From assembly GCF_035982055.1 (NCBI RefSeq), contig NZ_CP108427.1, forward strand, positions 8,927,001 to 8,991,000: a stretch of 64,000 nt of DNA, in the 5' to 3' direction. The stretch comes from Streptomyces sp. NBC_01288 (lineage in GTDB: Bacteria; Actinomycetota; Actinomycetes; Streptomycetales; Streptomycetaceae). Below the pieces are notes generated by a model that was not told the origin of the DNA, searched no databases, and saw only the letters and a program-made list of their open reading frames with translations. The position numbers and the translations under genes are program-made. Below, piece by piece: positions 1-8,216 of this stretch (position 1 is the stretch's first letter; every line of letters starts with the position of its first letter).

Positions 1-1592
1 GCACGGACGACGACTTCTTCACCTTCGGCGGAGACAGCATCGTCGCCATGCAACTGGTCGCCCGGGCCCGCGCCGCTGGGCTGCGGGTCACGCCCCGGCA
101 GGTCTTCCAGCACCGAACTGTCGCCGCCCTCACGGCCGTTGCCGTCCCGCTCGGCACCGACGAACGGCACGCGGTCCACGACGACGGCACCGGCACCGTC
201 CCGCTCACCCCGATCATGCGCGCCCTGCTGGAGCGCGGCGGCCCCATCGCCGCCTACCACCAGGCGGCCCTCGTCCAGACCCCTGCCGACCTGACCGAAC
301 CCGGCCTGCTGACCGTGCTCACGGCACTCGCCGACCGGCACGACATGCTGCGGGCCCAACTCGTGCGCGAGCCCGCGTGGTTGCTACGGATACCGGCCGC
401 ACGGGACACCGACGTCAGCACCTGGCTCACCCGCGCCGACGTGCGCGGGGCGGACGACGACGCGCTGCGCGCGGCCATCTCCCGCCATGCCGAGACGGCC
501 CGGGCCGGGCTCGACCCGGACGCCGGGGCGATGGTGCGTGCGGTCTGGTTCGACGCCGGACCCGGGCAGCCCGGCCGACTCCTCGTCCTCGTCCACCACT
601 TGGTGATCGACGGCGTCTCCTGGCGCGTCCTGCTGCCCGACCTCGCCACCGCCTGGGCGGCGGTCAGGGGTGGCCGTACGCCCGAACTCGCCCCCGTGGA
701 GCTGTCGTTCGGCCGCTGGTCCCGACTCCTCGGAACCCGCGCGACCGACCCGGCCACCGAGGACGAGCTGCCGTGGTGGACCTCCGCCCTCGCCAAGGGC
801 GCCGAACTCCCGCTGGTCCGCCCGCTCGACCCGGCCCGCGACACGGTCGCCACCACCCGCTATGTCTCCCTGTCCCTGCCCGCCGACGTCACGGGCCCCC
901 TGCTGAGCCGGGCCCCGGCCGCGTTCGGAGCGACGGTCAACGACGTACTGCTCACCGCGTTCGCACTGGCGGTCGGTGACTGGCGCACCCGCACTCTGGG
1001 CGCCGAACAGTCGGGCGGGCCGGTGCTGGCGGACGTGGAAGGCCACGGGCGCGAGGAGCAACTCGCGGGCGACGCCGACCTGTCCCGTACGGTCGGCTGG
1101 TTCACCAGCGTCGTACCCGTACGACTCGACCCGGGCGAGGCCGACGCGACGGATGCCATTGCGGGCGGACCCGCGCTGGACGCGGCCCTGGCCCGCATCC
1201 GCGAGCACCTCACCGAGCTGCCCACCGCCGGCATCGGACACGGCCTGCTGCGCCACCTCAACCCCGGGACGGGTGCACATCTCGCCCAACTCGGCGAACC
1301 GCAGATCGAGTTCAACTACATGGGCCGCTTCGACCGCCCGGCGGCAGCCGACTGGTCCTACGCCCCCGAGGACGACGCCGCCGACCTCGACGCCGACCCC
1401 GGCCAGCCGATGTCCCACGCCCTGACCCTCAACGCCATCACCGAAGACCGCCCCGAGGGACCGGAGTTGAGCGCCCACTGGGCGTACGCCGCCGAACTCC
1501 TCACCGAGGAACAGGTGCGGGACCTGGCCCGCACCTGGTTCCGGGCGCTGGAGGCGGTCGTACGACGAGCGACCGTACTCAACAAGCCCTGA
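1..1592 (+). CDS. Nonribosomal peptide synthetase, C-terminal PCP-epimerization part (partial)
   Basis: The reading frame is open from the window edge, so the start lies upstream. The first residues form a peptidyl carrier domain with the core FFTFGGDSI; its Ser carries phosphopantetheine. The GGDS form, rather than GGHS, is typical of carrier domains that feed an epimerization domain. A condensation-fold domain fills the rest: HHLVIDGVSW near base 594 is the E-domain HHxxxDxxSW site, and TVGWFT and FNYMGRF fit later E motifs. The protein stops right after the E domain, with no thioesterase or reductase. The last visible module therefore makes a D-residue that must pass to another protein or be released in trans. 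MbtH, uptake genes and an iron box nearby suggest a peptide siderophore; that is inference. Confidence 0.93.
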   Translation, partial: TDDDFFTFGGDSIVAMQLVARARAAGLRVTPRQVFQHRTVAALTAVAVPLGTDERHAVHDDGTGTVPLTPIMRALLERGGPIAAYHQAALVQTPADLTEPGLLTVLTALADRHDMLRAQLVREPAWLLRIPAARDTDVSTWLTRADVRGADDDALRAAISRHAETARAGLDPDAGAMVRAVWFDAGPGQPGRLLVLVHHLVIDGVSWRVLLPDLATAWAAVRGGRTPELAPVELSFGRWSRLLGTRATDPATEDELPWWTSALAKGAELPLVRPLDPARDTVATTRYVSLSLPADVTGPLLSRAPAAFGATVNDVLLTAFALAVGDWRTRTLGAEQSGGPVLADVEGHGREEQLAGDADLSRTVGWFTSVVPVRLDPGEADATDAIAGGPALDAALARIREHLTELPTAGIGHGLLRHLNPGTGAHLAQLGEPQIEFNYMGRFDRPAAADWSYAPEDDAADLDADPGQPMSHALTLNAITEDRPEGPELSAHWAYAAELLTEEQVRDLARTWFRALEAVVRRATVLNKP

Positions 1593-1679
1593 ATAGGCCT
1601 TGAACAAGCCCTGACCCAACCGGACTTACCCAACCGACCCACTCACCCGACCGCATCAGAGAGGCAAGGAACCCCTGAC

Positions 1680-1889
1680 ATGAGCAACCCGTTCGAGAAC
1701 CCCGAAGGCGTCTACTCCGTCCTCGTCAACGACGAGGGCCAGCACAGCCTTTGGCCCGACTTCGTGGACGTACCGGCGGGCTGGACGGTCGCGTTCGGAC
1801 CGGCCGCGCGGCAGGAGTGCCTCGACCACATCGAGGCCAACTGGACGGACATGAGGCCAAAGAGCCTGGTCGAGGTCGACGGGGTCTGA
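1680..1889 (+). CDS. MbtH-like NRPS accessory protein
   Basis: This 69-residue protein has the MbtH signature: NPFENPEG, then VLVNDEGQHSLWP, a VPAGW turn, and WTDMRPKSLVE near the end. MbtH proteins bind the adenylation domains of NRPSs and are needed for their folding or activity. It begins 87 bases after the NRPS stop, on the same strand, behind an AGGCAAGGAA-type ribosome site, so it is very likely cotranscribed with the synthetase. A strong hairpin follows its stop. Family assignment is secure; the cognate product is not known from this window. Confidence 0.96.
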   Translation: MSNPFENPEGVYSVLVNDEGQHSLWPDFVDVPAGWTVAFGPAARQECLDHIEANWTDMRPKSLVEVDGV

Positions 1890-1897
1890 GCACACGG

Positions 1898-1937
1898 AAG
1901 GGGGGCGGGTCCGAACTGCCTCGGACCCGCCCCCCTT
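1898..1937. terminator. Bidirectional hairpin terminator between MbtH and lipoprotein genes
   Basis: A perfect 17-bp stem (left arm 1898-1914, right arm 1921-1937) encloses a six-base loop, ACTGCC. It lies between two convergent genes and carries A/T bases at both stem ends. It can therefore end transcription of the NRPS-MbtH unit and of the opposite transporter operon. Confidence 0.85.
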
Positions 1938-1951
1938 TCGCGTTCCGTGGG

Positions 1952-3028
1952 TCAGGACGCCGGCTGCTCCACCTTCGTCGACGTCTTGCCGTCCACCGCC
2001 GCCGCGAGCTGCGGCACCATGCGGTCCAGGACGTAGGGGATGCTCAACACAGTAGACAGGGATACCGCGTTGCCGTAGTCGCTGGTCTCCTTGATGAAGA
2101 CCTCGCGGCCCTGCTTCACCACGTTCAGGTCGCCGTAGATCTTGTCGCTGTGCAGCTTGGTGACGGCCGTGGTGGTGTCCGGCACGATCCACACGGCGAC
2201 CTTCTGGTCGAGGAGGTCGTAGCGCTCCTTGCTGATGTTGGCGCCGAACGTGTCGCCGATGACCTTGTCGAGGCCCTTCGGGAGCGAGAAGCCGAGGTCG
2301 GAGAGGAGGCGGGAGCGCGGGTCCTGGCTGCCGTAGACGAAGACGCCCTCGTACGGGGTGGCCATGACGGCAGTCGCGCCGGCGAAGGCGGGATTGGCCT
2401 TCTTGGCGGCGGCGAACTTGGCCTCGACGCCCGACACCAGGGTCTTCGCCTCGTCGGCCTTGCCGAGCGCCTTGCCGATCTCCTCGGTCTGCTGCTGCCA
2501 CGGCACGCCGTAGTCGTTGTACTGCTTGGGCTGGGCGACGACCGGCGCGAATTGCGACAGGCTCTGGTACTGCGCCTTCGTCAGGCCCGAGTACACGGCG
2601 AGGATCAGATCGGGCTTCAGCGCGGCGATCTTCTCCACCTGCGGGCCGGTGCCGGTGTCCTTGAGGACGGTCGGCGCCGCCGCGCTGCCCAACTTGCCCT
2701 TCGCCCAAGGGCCGATGGCGCCCTTGTATCCGCCGAGCCACTCGGTCGTGCCGACCGGCACCTTGCCGAGGGCGAGGACGGCGTCCTGGTCGGTGAGACC
2801 GACGGTGACGATGCGCTTGGGCTCGGACTTGATGGTCGTACTGCCGAACTTGTGGGCGATCGTCACGGGGAACGCGTCCGCGGATGCCTTCGCCTCCGAG
2901 CCCGACGTGTTCGAACTGGACGACGTGGAGTCGGAGTTGGAGGAACCGCAGCCGACCGCCGTGACGGCCAGCAGGAGTACGGAGGCGAGCAGGCCGGACA
3001 GCCGGGAAGCTCTGGTGGCGCGGGGCAT
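1952..3028 (-). CDS. Ferric-siderophore-type substrate-binding lipoprotein
   Basis: The 358-residue protein starts with a lipoprotein signal: charged MPRATRASR, a hydrophobic stretch, and AVGC with the lipidated Cys at residue 27. A Ser/Asn-rich linker follows. The body is a periplasmic-binding-protein type 2 fold (FeuA/FhuD/FecB class), with PKRIVTVGLTDQDAVLALG near the domain start. It should sit on the outer face of the membrane and bind an Fe(III)-siderophore. An AAGGA ribosome site lies upstream. It is the last gene of an operon with two ABC half-transporters, 64 bases after the preceding stop. Binding proteins of this class normally serve BtuCD-type permeases, so this partner is unusual. 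Confidence 0.88.
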   Translation of the reverse strand: MPRATRASRLSGLLASVLLLAVTAVGCGSSNSDSTSSSSNTSGSEAKASADAFPVTIAHKFGSTTIKSEPKRIVTVGLTDQDAVLALGKVPVGTTEWLGGYKGAIGPWAKGKLGSAAAPTVLKDTGTGPQVEKIAALKPDLILAVYSGLTKAQYQSLSQFAPVVAQPKQYNDYGVPWQQQTEEIGKALGKADEAKTLVSGVEAKFAAAKKANPAFAGATAVMATPYEGVFVYGSQDPRSRLLSDLGFSLPKGLDKVIGDTFGANISKERYDLLDQKVAVWIVPDTTTAVTKLHSDKIYGDLNVVKQGREVFIKETSDYGNAVSLSTVLSIPYVLDRMVPQLAAAVDGKTSTKVEQPAS

Positions 3029-3092
3029 CGGATGATCCTTCTGGTCGTCGCGGTGGGTTCGGCGGGGGGTGACAGGTCTTGAGCGCGGGGGG

Positions 3093-4892
3093 CTAGTGGG
3101 TGTCGGAGGCGGTCTCGGCGGAGCGACTGTCGGACCAGGCGTGCCACAGGGCGGAGTACTGGCCCTGGGCGGTGAGGAGTTCGTCGTGCGTGCCGTTCTC
3201 CACGACCCGGCCGTCGCTCAGCACGATCACCCGGTCCGCGGAGGCGGCCTGACTCAGTCGGTGCGCCACGACCAGCGCGGTACGGCCGCGCAGCGCCTGT
3301 TCGGCGGCCTCGTCGAGCTGCCGCGCACCCGAACTGCCCGCCTCCGCCGTGGCCTCGTCGAGTACGACGACCGGTGGGTCCGCCAACAGCAGCCGGGCGA
3401 GGGCGAGTTGTTGCGCACGGTCGGCGGTCAGCCGATGACCACCGTCACCGACGACCGTGTCCAGGCCCTCCGGCAACGCCTCGACCCAGCCGAGCGCGCC
3501 CACCGTGTCGAGCGCCTCCCGGAGTTCCTCGGTGTGCGCGTCCGGGCGGGCCAGCCGCAGATCCTCGGCGAGTGGCCCGGCGAAGACGTGCACCTCCTGC
3601 GTGACGAGGCCGACCAGGTGACCGGCCTCGTCCGGCTCGGCGCCCCCGACGTCGATCCGACCCGACTGCGGGCGGTGCAGCCCCGCGACGAGCTTGGCCA
3701 GGGTCGTCTTGCCCGCACCGGTCGTACCGACCAGCGCGACCCGCTCCTTGGCCCGTATCTCCAGGTCGACGTCGTGCAGCACCGGGCGGCCGGGCACGTA
3801 CGCGTGGGAGACACCGGTCAGCGTCACGGACGGGGGCCCGGCGACGGTCGTACGGTCGTCCGCGCGGTCGGCGACCTTGGGCGCTGGCTCGTCCACGACC
3901 CCAACGAGCCGTGCCAGTCCGGCCGTTGCGGACTGGGCGTCGTCCAGCAGCACCAGCGCGGTGTTGACCGGCCCGAAGAGACTGGCGAAGTACAGCGCTG
4001 CCGCGGTGGCCGTACCGACCGACGCGGAACCGTCGCGCACCAGCAGGAACCCGGTGACCAGGACCGCGGACAGCCCCAGATACTCGGCGATGTGCAGTCG
4101 GCTGTAGAAGCGGAGCATCAACTGCACGCCGCTCATGGTCAGTTCGACGGCCGAGCGTGAGCGTTCGGTGACCTGCCGGGTGTGGCCCTTCTGTAGCCGG
4201 TACGCCCGTACGGTCCGTGCCCCGCCGATGGTGTCCAGCAACTGCTGCTGCTGTGTCCCGGTGGCGATGCGCTCCTTGGCGTACAGGGGAACGGCGTTGC
4301 GCACATACCAACGGGCGGTGTGCGCCTGCACCGGCACGGCGATCAGCGCCGCGATCAGGAACCGCCAGTCCAGCAGGGCGAGCGCGCCCAGCGTCAGCAC
4401 GATCGACAGCGCGGACCGGGCCAGTTCGGGCAGCGCTCCGCGCACGGCGTCGGCGACCCGCGAAACGTCGCGCGTGACACGGGAGTTGAGGTCACCGGAC
4501 CCGGCCTTCTCCACCCGGTCCAGCGGGAGTGACAGGGCCCGCTCGACGAACAGTTCGCGGAGCCGCGCGAGGGCGGTCTCGCCGAGCCGCGACACGAGGG
4601 ACATGCCGAGCGCGGTGGTCACGCCCTGGACCAGGGCGACCCCGGCCAGCGCGACCACCGGGAAGGTGAGCGCGTCGGGGGAGCGGTGCTCGGTGACGAC
4701 GTCGACGATGTGACCCAGCAGCGGCTGGGTGAGCAGTCCGACGGCCGTGGCGAGCACCAGCAGTCCGAACCCGGCGGCGGCCAACCCCCGCTGCGGGCGC
4801 AGGAGTTCGCGCACCGCGGCGCGGGTGCGGGCGGGGGTGGCGGTGGGGAGGAGGGTGCGGTCGGAGTCCGTCTGTATGTCGTCCGTCGTCAT
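3093..4892 (-). CDS. ABC half-transporter, exporter fold, catalytic-site subunit
   Basis: The 599-residue protein fuses a six-helix exporter-type membrane domain (about residues 35-330) to an ATPase domain. The Walker A site VGTTGAGKTT (about 385-395), Walker B VVVLDEAT with its catalytic Glu (about 507), and switch His in VVAHRLS (about 545) are intact. The ABC signature is degenerate: LTADRAQQ replaces LSGGQ. It starts on an ATGA overlap with the previous gene, so the two are translationally coupled and probably form a heterodimer. The siderophore context suggests ferric-siderophore import, as in IrtAB/YbtPQ, or siderophore export; sequence alone does not decide. Confidence 0.9.
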   Translation of the reverse strand: MTTDDIQTDSDRTLLPTATPARTRAAVRELLRPQRGLAAAGFGLLVLATAVGLLTQPLLGHIVDVVTEHRSPDALTFPVVALAGVALVQGVTTALGMSLVSRLGETALARLRELFVERALSLPLDRVEKAGSGDLNSRVTRDVSRVADAVRGALPELARSALSIVLTLGALALLDWRFLIAALIAVPVQAHTARWYVRNAVPLYAKERIATGTQQQQLLDTIGGARTVRAYRLQKGHTRQVTERSRSAVELTMSGVQLMLRFYSRLHIAEYLGLSAVLVTGFLLVRDGSASVGTATAAALYFASLFGPVNTALVLLDDAQSATAGLARLVGVVDEPAPKVADRADDRTTVAGPPSVTLTGVSHAYVPGRPVLHDVDLEIRAKERVALVGTTGAGKTTLAKLVAGLHRPQSGRIDVGGAEPDEAGHLVGLVTQEVHVFAGPLAEDLRLARPDAHTEELREALDTVGALGWVEALPEGLDTVVGDGGHRLTADRAQQLALARLLLADPPVVVLDEATAEAGSSGARQLDEAAEQALRGRTALVVAHRLSQAASADRVIVLSDGRVVENGTHDELLTAQGQYSALWHAWSDSRSAETASDTH

Positions 4893-6598
4893 GCCAGCAC
4901 CGCCGTCCGGTAGGTCGCGTCGGTTCGTACGAGGTCCGCGTGGGTGCCCTCGGCGCCGACGCGGCCGGCGTCGAGGAGGATCACGTGATCGGTGACGGCG
5001 AGCAGGGCGGGGCTGTTGGTCACCACGATCGTGGTGCGGCCCTGCCGGAACTCGCGCAGGCCGTCGGCGATACGGGCCTCGGTCACCGTGTCGACGGCAG
5101 TGGTCGGATCGTGCACGACCAGGACGGGTGGCCCGGCACGCAACGCCCTTGCCAGCAGGACGCGTTGGCGCTGCCCGCCCGACAGGGAGCGCCCGCCCTC
5201 ACCGACACCGGTCGCGGTGCCGTGCGGCAGGGAGTCGGCGACCTCGTCGGCGTGGGCGGCGGCCATGGCACGCTCGGTGAGGAGATCGGCCCCTCCATCC
5301 TGAGGGTCGTCCTCCGGTGTCACGTTCGCCGCCAACGAGCCATCGAACAGTGCCGCGTCATGGGCGGCGACCAGCACGGCCGCCCGAAGTCCCGCCGGAT
5401 CAAGCCGCGTCAGGGGCACGCCGTCCAGCTCGACAGACCCCGACTCCGGGTCGGTCTCACGCCCGAGGCATCGCAACAGCGCTTCCGCGCCGGCCGGGTC
5501 CGTCACCGCGATGCCGGTCAACTGCCCGGCGGGCAGGTCGAGATCGACACCGTCGAGCCCGCCGAGCCGTACGCCACGTAGCCGCAGTTCCCCGCGAACG
5601 GGCTCGGCCACCGGGTCGTCGCCGTCCACCACGGCGGGCCCGGTGGCCAGTACCTCGGCGACGCGCGCGGCGGAGGCACGGCCCTGCGCCAGCTCGGCGT
5701 TGACCCAGGCGAACGTCTCCAACGGCCCCAGCAGGAACAGCGCGAGCCCCACCGCCGACACCAACTGCCCCAGAGTCATCGATCCGTTGAGCGCCAGCCG
5801 ACCGCCCACGAGAGCGATCAGCGCGATGAACCCACCGGTGAGCGCGAGCACGAGCCCGGTCTGCCAGGACTCGGCACGCGCCGAACGCAGCGTGGCGGCA
5901 AGGGAGATACGACTCGTCCGGCGATACCGCTCCACGGCGGCGTCCTGCGCACCGAGCCCCTTCAGTACCCGCAGCCCGGCCACCAGGTCGGCGGCCACAC
6001 CCGACGCATGAGCGGCCTTGTCCTGCTCGGCCTCGCTGCGCCGCTCCAACGGCTTGCTCAGCAGATGCCCCAGCCACAGCAGAACGGGCGTACCCAGCAG
6101 CACGATCAGCCCGAGCGTCACGGACGTCAGCAGCAGCGCGACCGCGCTCACCGCGACACCCGAGAAGGCCCAGATCCCGGCCATCAGCGCCATGTTGACC
6201 GCGCCGACCCGCTTGGCGTCCTCCGTGGCGACGTTGGCGAGTTCCCCGGGGAGTCTTCCTTCCTCGGCTCCGCCACGGGCGTCGAGCACCCGTCCCACGA
6301 TCGCCAACCGCAGTGTGTGCGCGGCCTCTTCGGCACTGCGCTCACCGGCCTTGGCGCCCAGCCGGAAACTCCACGACAGCGTCACGTACATGACGGCCAG
6401 TACGCCGAGCCAGAGCGCCAGACGTCCGGCGTTCTGGCCGGCGACGGCCTGGTCGATGACGACACCGATGAGCACCGGCACCAGGGCTTCCCCCAGTTGG
6501 TGCACGCTTCCGAGCGCCGAGCCGAGCGCGACGCGCCGTGTCTGTCCCTTGACCGAGCGCGTCAGGACGTCCCGCCCCGACAGTTCCCCTGCTCCCAC
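4889..6598 (-). CDS. ABC half-transporter, exporter fold, degenerate-site subunit
   Basis: This 569-residue membrane-ATPase fusion is the first gene of the operon. It starts at GTG behind GGAGG. Its signature LSGGQRQR (about residue 470) is intact, but other ATPase elements are not. The Walker A position reads TDPAGAEALL with no GKS/T, Walker B reads VVHDPTT with Pro in place of the catalytic Glu, and the switch His is replaced in VVTNSPALL. Paired with the downstream subunit, its LSGGQ would complete the one working ATP site, while its own Walker motifs form the dead site. An iron box lies 27 bases upstream of the start. Confidence 0.9.
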   Translation of the reverse strand: MGAGELSGRDVLTRSVKGQTRRVALGSALGSVHQLGEALVPVLIGVVIDQAVAGQNAGRLALWLGVLAVMYVTLSWSFRLGAKAGERSAEEAAHTLRLAIVGRVLDARGGAEEGRLPGELANVATEDAKRVGAVNMALMAGIWAFSGVAVSAVALLLTSVTLGLIVLLGTPVLLWLGHLLSKPLERRSEAEQDKAAHASGVAADLVAGLRVLKGLGAQDAAVERYRRTSRISLAATLRSARAESWQTGLVLALTGGFIALIALVGGRLALNGSMTLGQLVSAVGLALFLLGPLETFAWVNAELAQGRASAARVAEVLATGPAVVDGDDPVAEPVRGELRLRGVRLGGLDGVDLDLPAGQLTGIAVTDPAGAEALLRCLGRETDPESGSVELDGVPLTRLDPAGLRAAVLVAAHDAALFDGSLAANVTPEDDPQDGGADLLTERAMAAAHADEVADSLPHGTATGVGEGGRSLSGGQRQRVLLARALRAGPPVLVVHDPTTAVDTVTEARIADGLREFRQGRTTIVVTNSPALLAVTDHVILLDAGRVGAEGTHADLVRTDATYRTAVLA

Positions 6599-6624
6599 CA
6601 GCCACCCTCCGGAAACCGGCCAAC

Positions 6625-6643
6625 TTAGGCAAGGCTACTCTAA
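6625..6643. promoter_or_regulatory. DmdR/IdeR-type iron box
   Basis: The 19-base site TTAGGCAAGGCTACTCTAA matches the streptomycete iron-box consensus TTAGGTTAGGCTCACCTAA at 14 positions and keeps both palindromic ends. It lies just upstream of the GTG start of the ABC operon and overlaps the likely -10 region (TAGCCT on the minus strand). Repression by an Fe(II)-loaded DtxR-family regulator is the expected control. Confidence 0.8.
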
Positions 6644-6790
6644 GTGAATCTCGGGCAGTCGACGCCCTTTCGGCCCTCCTGGCACGTAACGGAGCGATTC
6701 CGATGCGGTCGGCAGAGGGACCTCCGAGCCGTTGTCCGAGTCGTCCTCCGAGCGGTCGCACGAGGGGCGTTGCCGTCGGATGCCGAGCGG

Positions 6791-6796
6791 TAGGCT
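6791..6796 (+). promoter_or_regulatory. -10 hexamer upstream of the DedA gene
   Basis: TAGGCT is followed by six bases and then GTG at 6803. This is the same spacing as the leaderless promoters elsewhere in the window. It marks a likely transcript start near 6803, giving either a leaderless longer protein or a 69-base leader to the TTG start at 6872. Confidence 0.4.
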
Positions 6797-6871
6797 TCCT
6801 GGGTGCGCCCATTTTTCCGCGAGGCGCATGCCGGCAAGACAGGCAGTCCGCGCATTACAGGAGGACCGGCG

Positions 6872-7516
6872 TTGCACGTCCAGGAATGGCTCGACTCGGT
6901 TCCGGCGGTGGCCGTCTACGCCGTGGTGGCACTCGTCATCGGGGTGGAGAGCCTGGGCATCCCGCTGCCGGGCGAGATCGTCCTGGTCTCGGCGGCACTG
7001 CTCTCCTCCCAGCACTCGGGCATCAACCCGATCGTCCTGGGCGCCTGCGCGAGCCTGGGTGCCGTGATCGGCGACTCCATCGGCTACGCGATCGGCCGCA
7101 AGGGCGGACGCCCTCTGCTCGCCTGGCTCGCGAACAAGTTCCCCCGGCACTTCAGCGAAGGCCATGTGGCCACCGCCGAGCGCTCCTTCGAGAAGTGGGG
7201 CATGTGGGCCGTCTTCTTCGGCCGCTTCATCGCCCTTCTCCGCATCTTCGCCGGCCCCCTCGCAGGCGTACTCCGCATGCCCTACTGGAAGTTCCTGATC
7301 GCCAACGTCCTCGGCGGAATCATCTGGGCCGGCGGCACCACAGCGGTCGTCTACTACGTAGGAATCGTCGCCGAGGACTGGCTCAAGCGCTTCTCGTACT
7401 TCGGCCTGGCGGCAGCGGTACTGGTGGGCCTGGCTTCAATGCTGATCGTCCGCCGCAAGGCGCAAAAGATGACGGCCAAGAGAAACGAACCCGAGCCAGT
7501 AAACGCCGGCGAGTAA
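6872..7516 (+). CDS. DedA-family membrane protein
   Basis: The 214-residue integral membrane protein has the DedA (SNARE-associated/VTT) signatures GDSIGYAIGRKGG and FFGRFIALLRIFAGPLAG, with four or more hydrophobic segments. DedA proteins are membrane transporters or flippases linked to undecaprenyl-phosphate or phospholipid recycling. I chose TTG at 6872 because CAGGAGGA lies eight bases upstream and the N-terminus then reads LHVQEWLDSVP, an expected DedA start. A GTG at 6803 would add 23 residues that look non-conserved. The substrate is unknown. Confidence 0.85.
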   Translation: MHVQEWLDSVPAVAVYAVVALVIGVESLGIPLPGEIVLVSAALLSSQHSGINPIVLGACASLGAVIGDSIGYAIGRKGGRPLLAWLANKFPRHFSEGHVATAERSFEKWGMWAVFFGRFIALLRIFAGPLAGVLRMPYWKFLIANVLGGIIWAGGTTAVVYYVGIVAEDWLKRFSYFGLAAAVLVGLASMLIVRRKAQKMTAKRNEPEPVNAGE

Positions 7517-7581
7517 GGCGCCCCAAAGGGGCGCGGGGAACGGCGCGACCAGCCACAACGAACCCGCACCCGCCAGACAAC
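7517..7581 (+). repeat. Interspersed intergenic element, copy A
   Basis: The element directly follows the DedA stop. It has a perfect GCGCCCC-AAA-GGGGCGC hairpin, then CGGGGAACGGCGCGACC and a tail AGCCACAACGAACCCGCA. Closely related copies occur at 45.68, 57.61 and 57.74 kb, all read in the same direction and all between convergent genes. The hairpin probably acts as a terminator. Confidence 0.8.
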
Positions 7582-8109
7582 CTACTCATGCGCCCCGCGA
7601 TGCGCCTTGGCCAACTCCGCATACATGGTCCCGTTGAGGGTCAACCCCTCCCGCTCTTCGGGGCTGAGCTCCCGTCGGACTTTGGCGGGCACCCCGGCGA
7701 CCAGTGACCCCGGCGGCACAACCATCCCCTGCGGCACCAACGCCTGAGCCGCAACAAGCGAACCCGCCCCGATCACCGCCCCGTTGAGCACCGTAGCCCC
7801 CATCCCGATCAGGCAGTCGTCCTCAACGGTCGCCCCGTGCACCACCGCGTTGTGCCCCACGGAAACCCGCTCACCCACACTCACCGGAAACCCCGGATCG
7901 GCATGCAGCGTGCAGTTGTCCTGGATGTTGCTGTGAGCCCCCACCGAGATCCGCTCAACATCGCCCCGCACCACCGCCCCGTACCAGACACTCGCTCCCG
8001 CAGACAGCGTCACATCCCCGATCACGGACGCCGTAGGAGCCACAAAGGCCGACTCATCGACCTTCGGCTCCCGGCCACCAATACCCACGATCAACGCCCT
8101 GTGCGTCAT
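7582..8109 (-). CDS. Gamma-carbonic-anhydrase-like protein (PaaY/YrdA family)
   Basis: The 174-residue left-handed parallel beta-helix is built of hexapeptide repeats (for example VIGDVTLSAGASVWYGAVVRGD). The three metal-ligand histidines are present in CTLHAD, VGHNAV and VVHGA. Family members bind zinc or iron; some are carbonic anhydrases and others act on CoA thioesters or have no known reaction. I chose the ATG at 8109 because GGGAGGG lies just upstream, although an in-frame ATG exists 60 bases earlier. It is convergent with the DedA gene. Confidence 0.88.
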   Translation of the reverse strand: MTHRALIVGIGGREPKVDESAFVAPTASVIGDVTLSAGASVWYGAVVRGDVERISVGAHSNIQDNCTLHADPGFPVSVGERVSVGHNAVVHGATVEDDCLIGMGATVLNGAVIGAGSLVAAQALVPQGMVVPPGSLVAGVPAKVRRELSPEEREGLTLNGTMYAELAKAHRGAHE

Positions 8110-8204
8110 AAGACCCTCCCAACCGTCGAAGACACCCGCACGGTACGACATCGGTAGGGCGAAGATCACAGCGGCCAGACCTCATGGCCCCGGCTCCCGC
8201 TGAG

Positions 8205-8210
8205 TACCGT
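8205..8210 (+). promoter_or_regulatory. -10 hexamer, leaderless start
   Basis: TACCGT, then six bases, then GTG at 8217, with no ribosome site. Confidence 0.5.
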
Positions 8211-8216
8211 GGCCGG

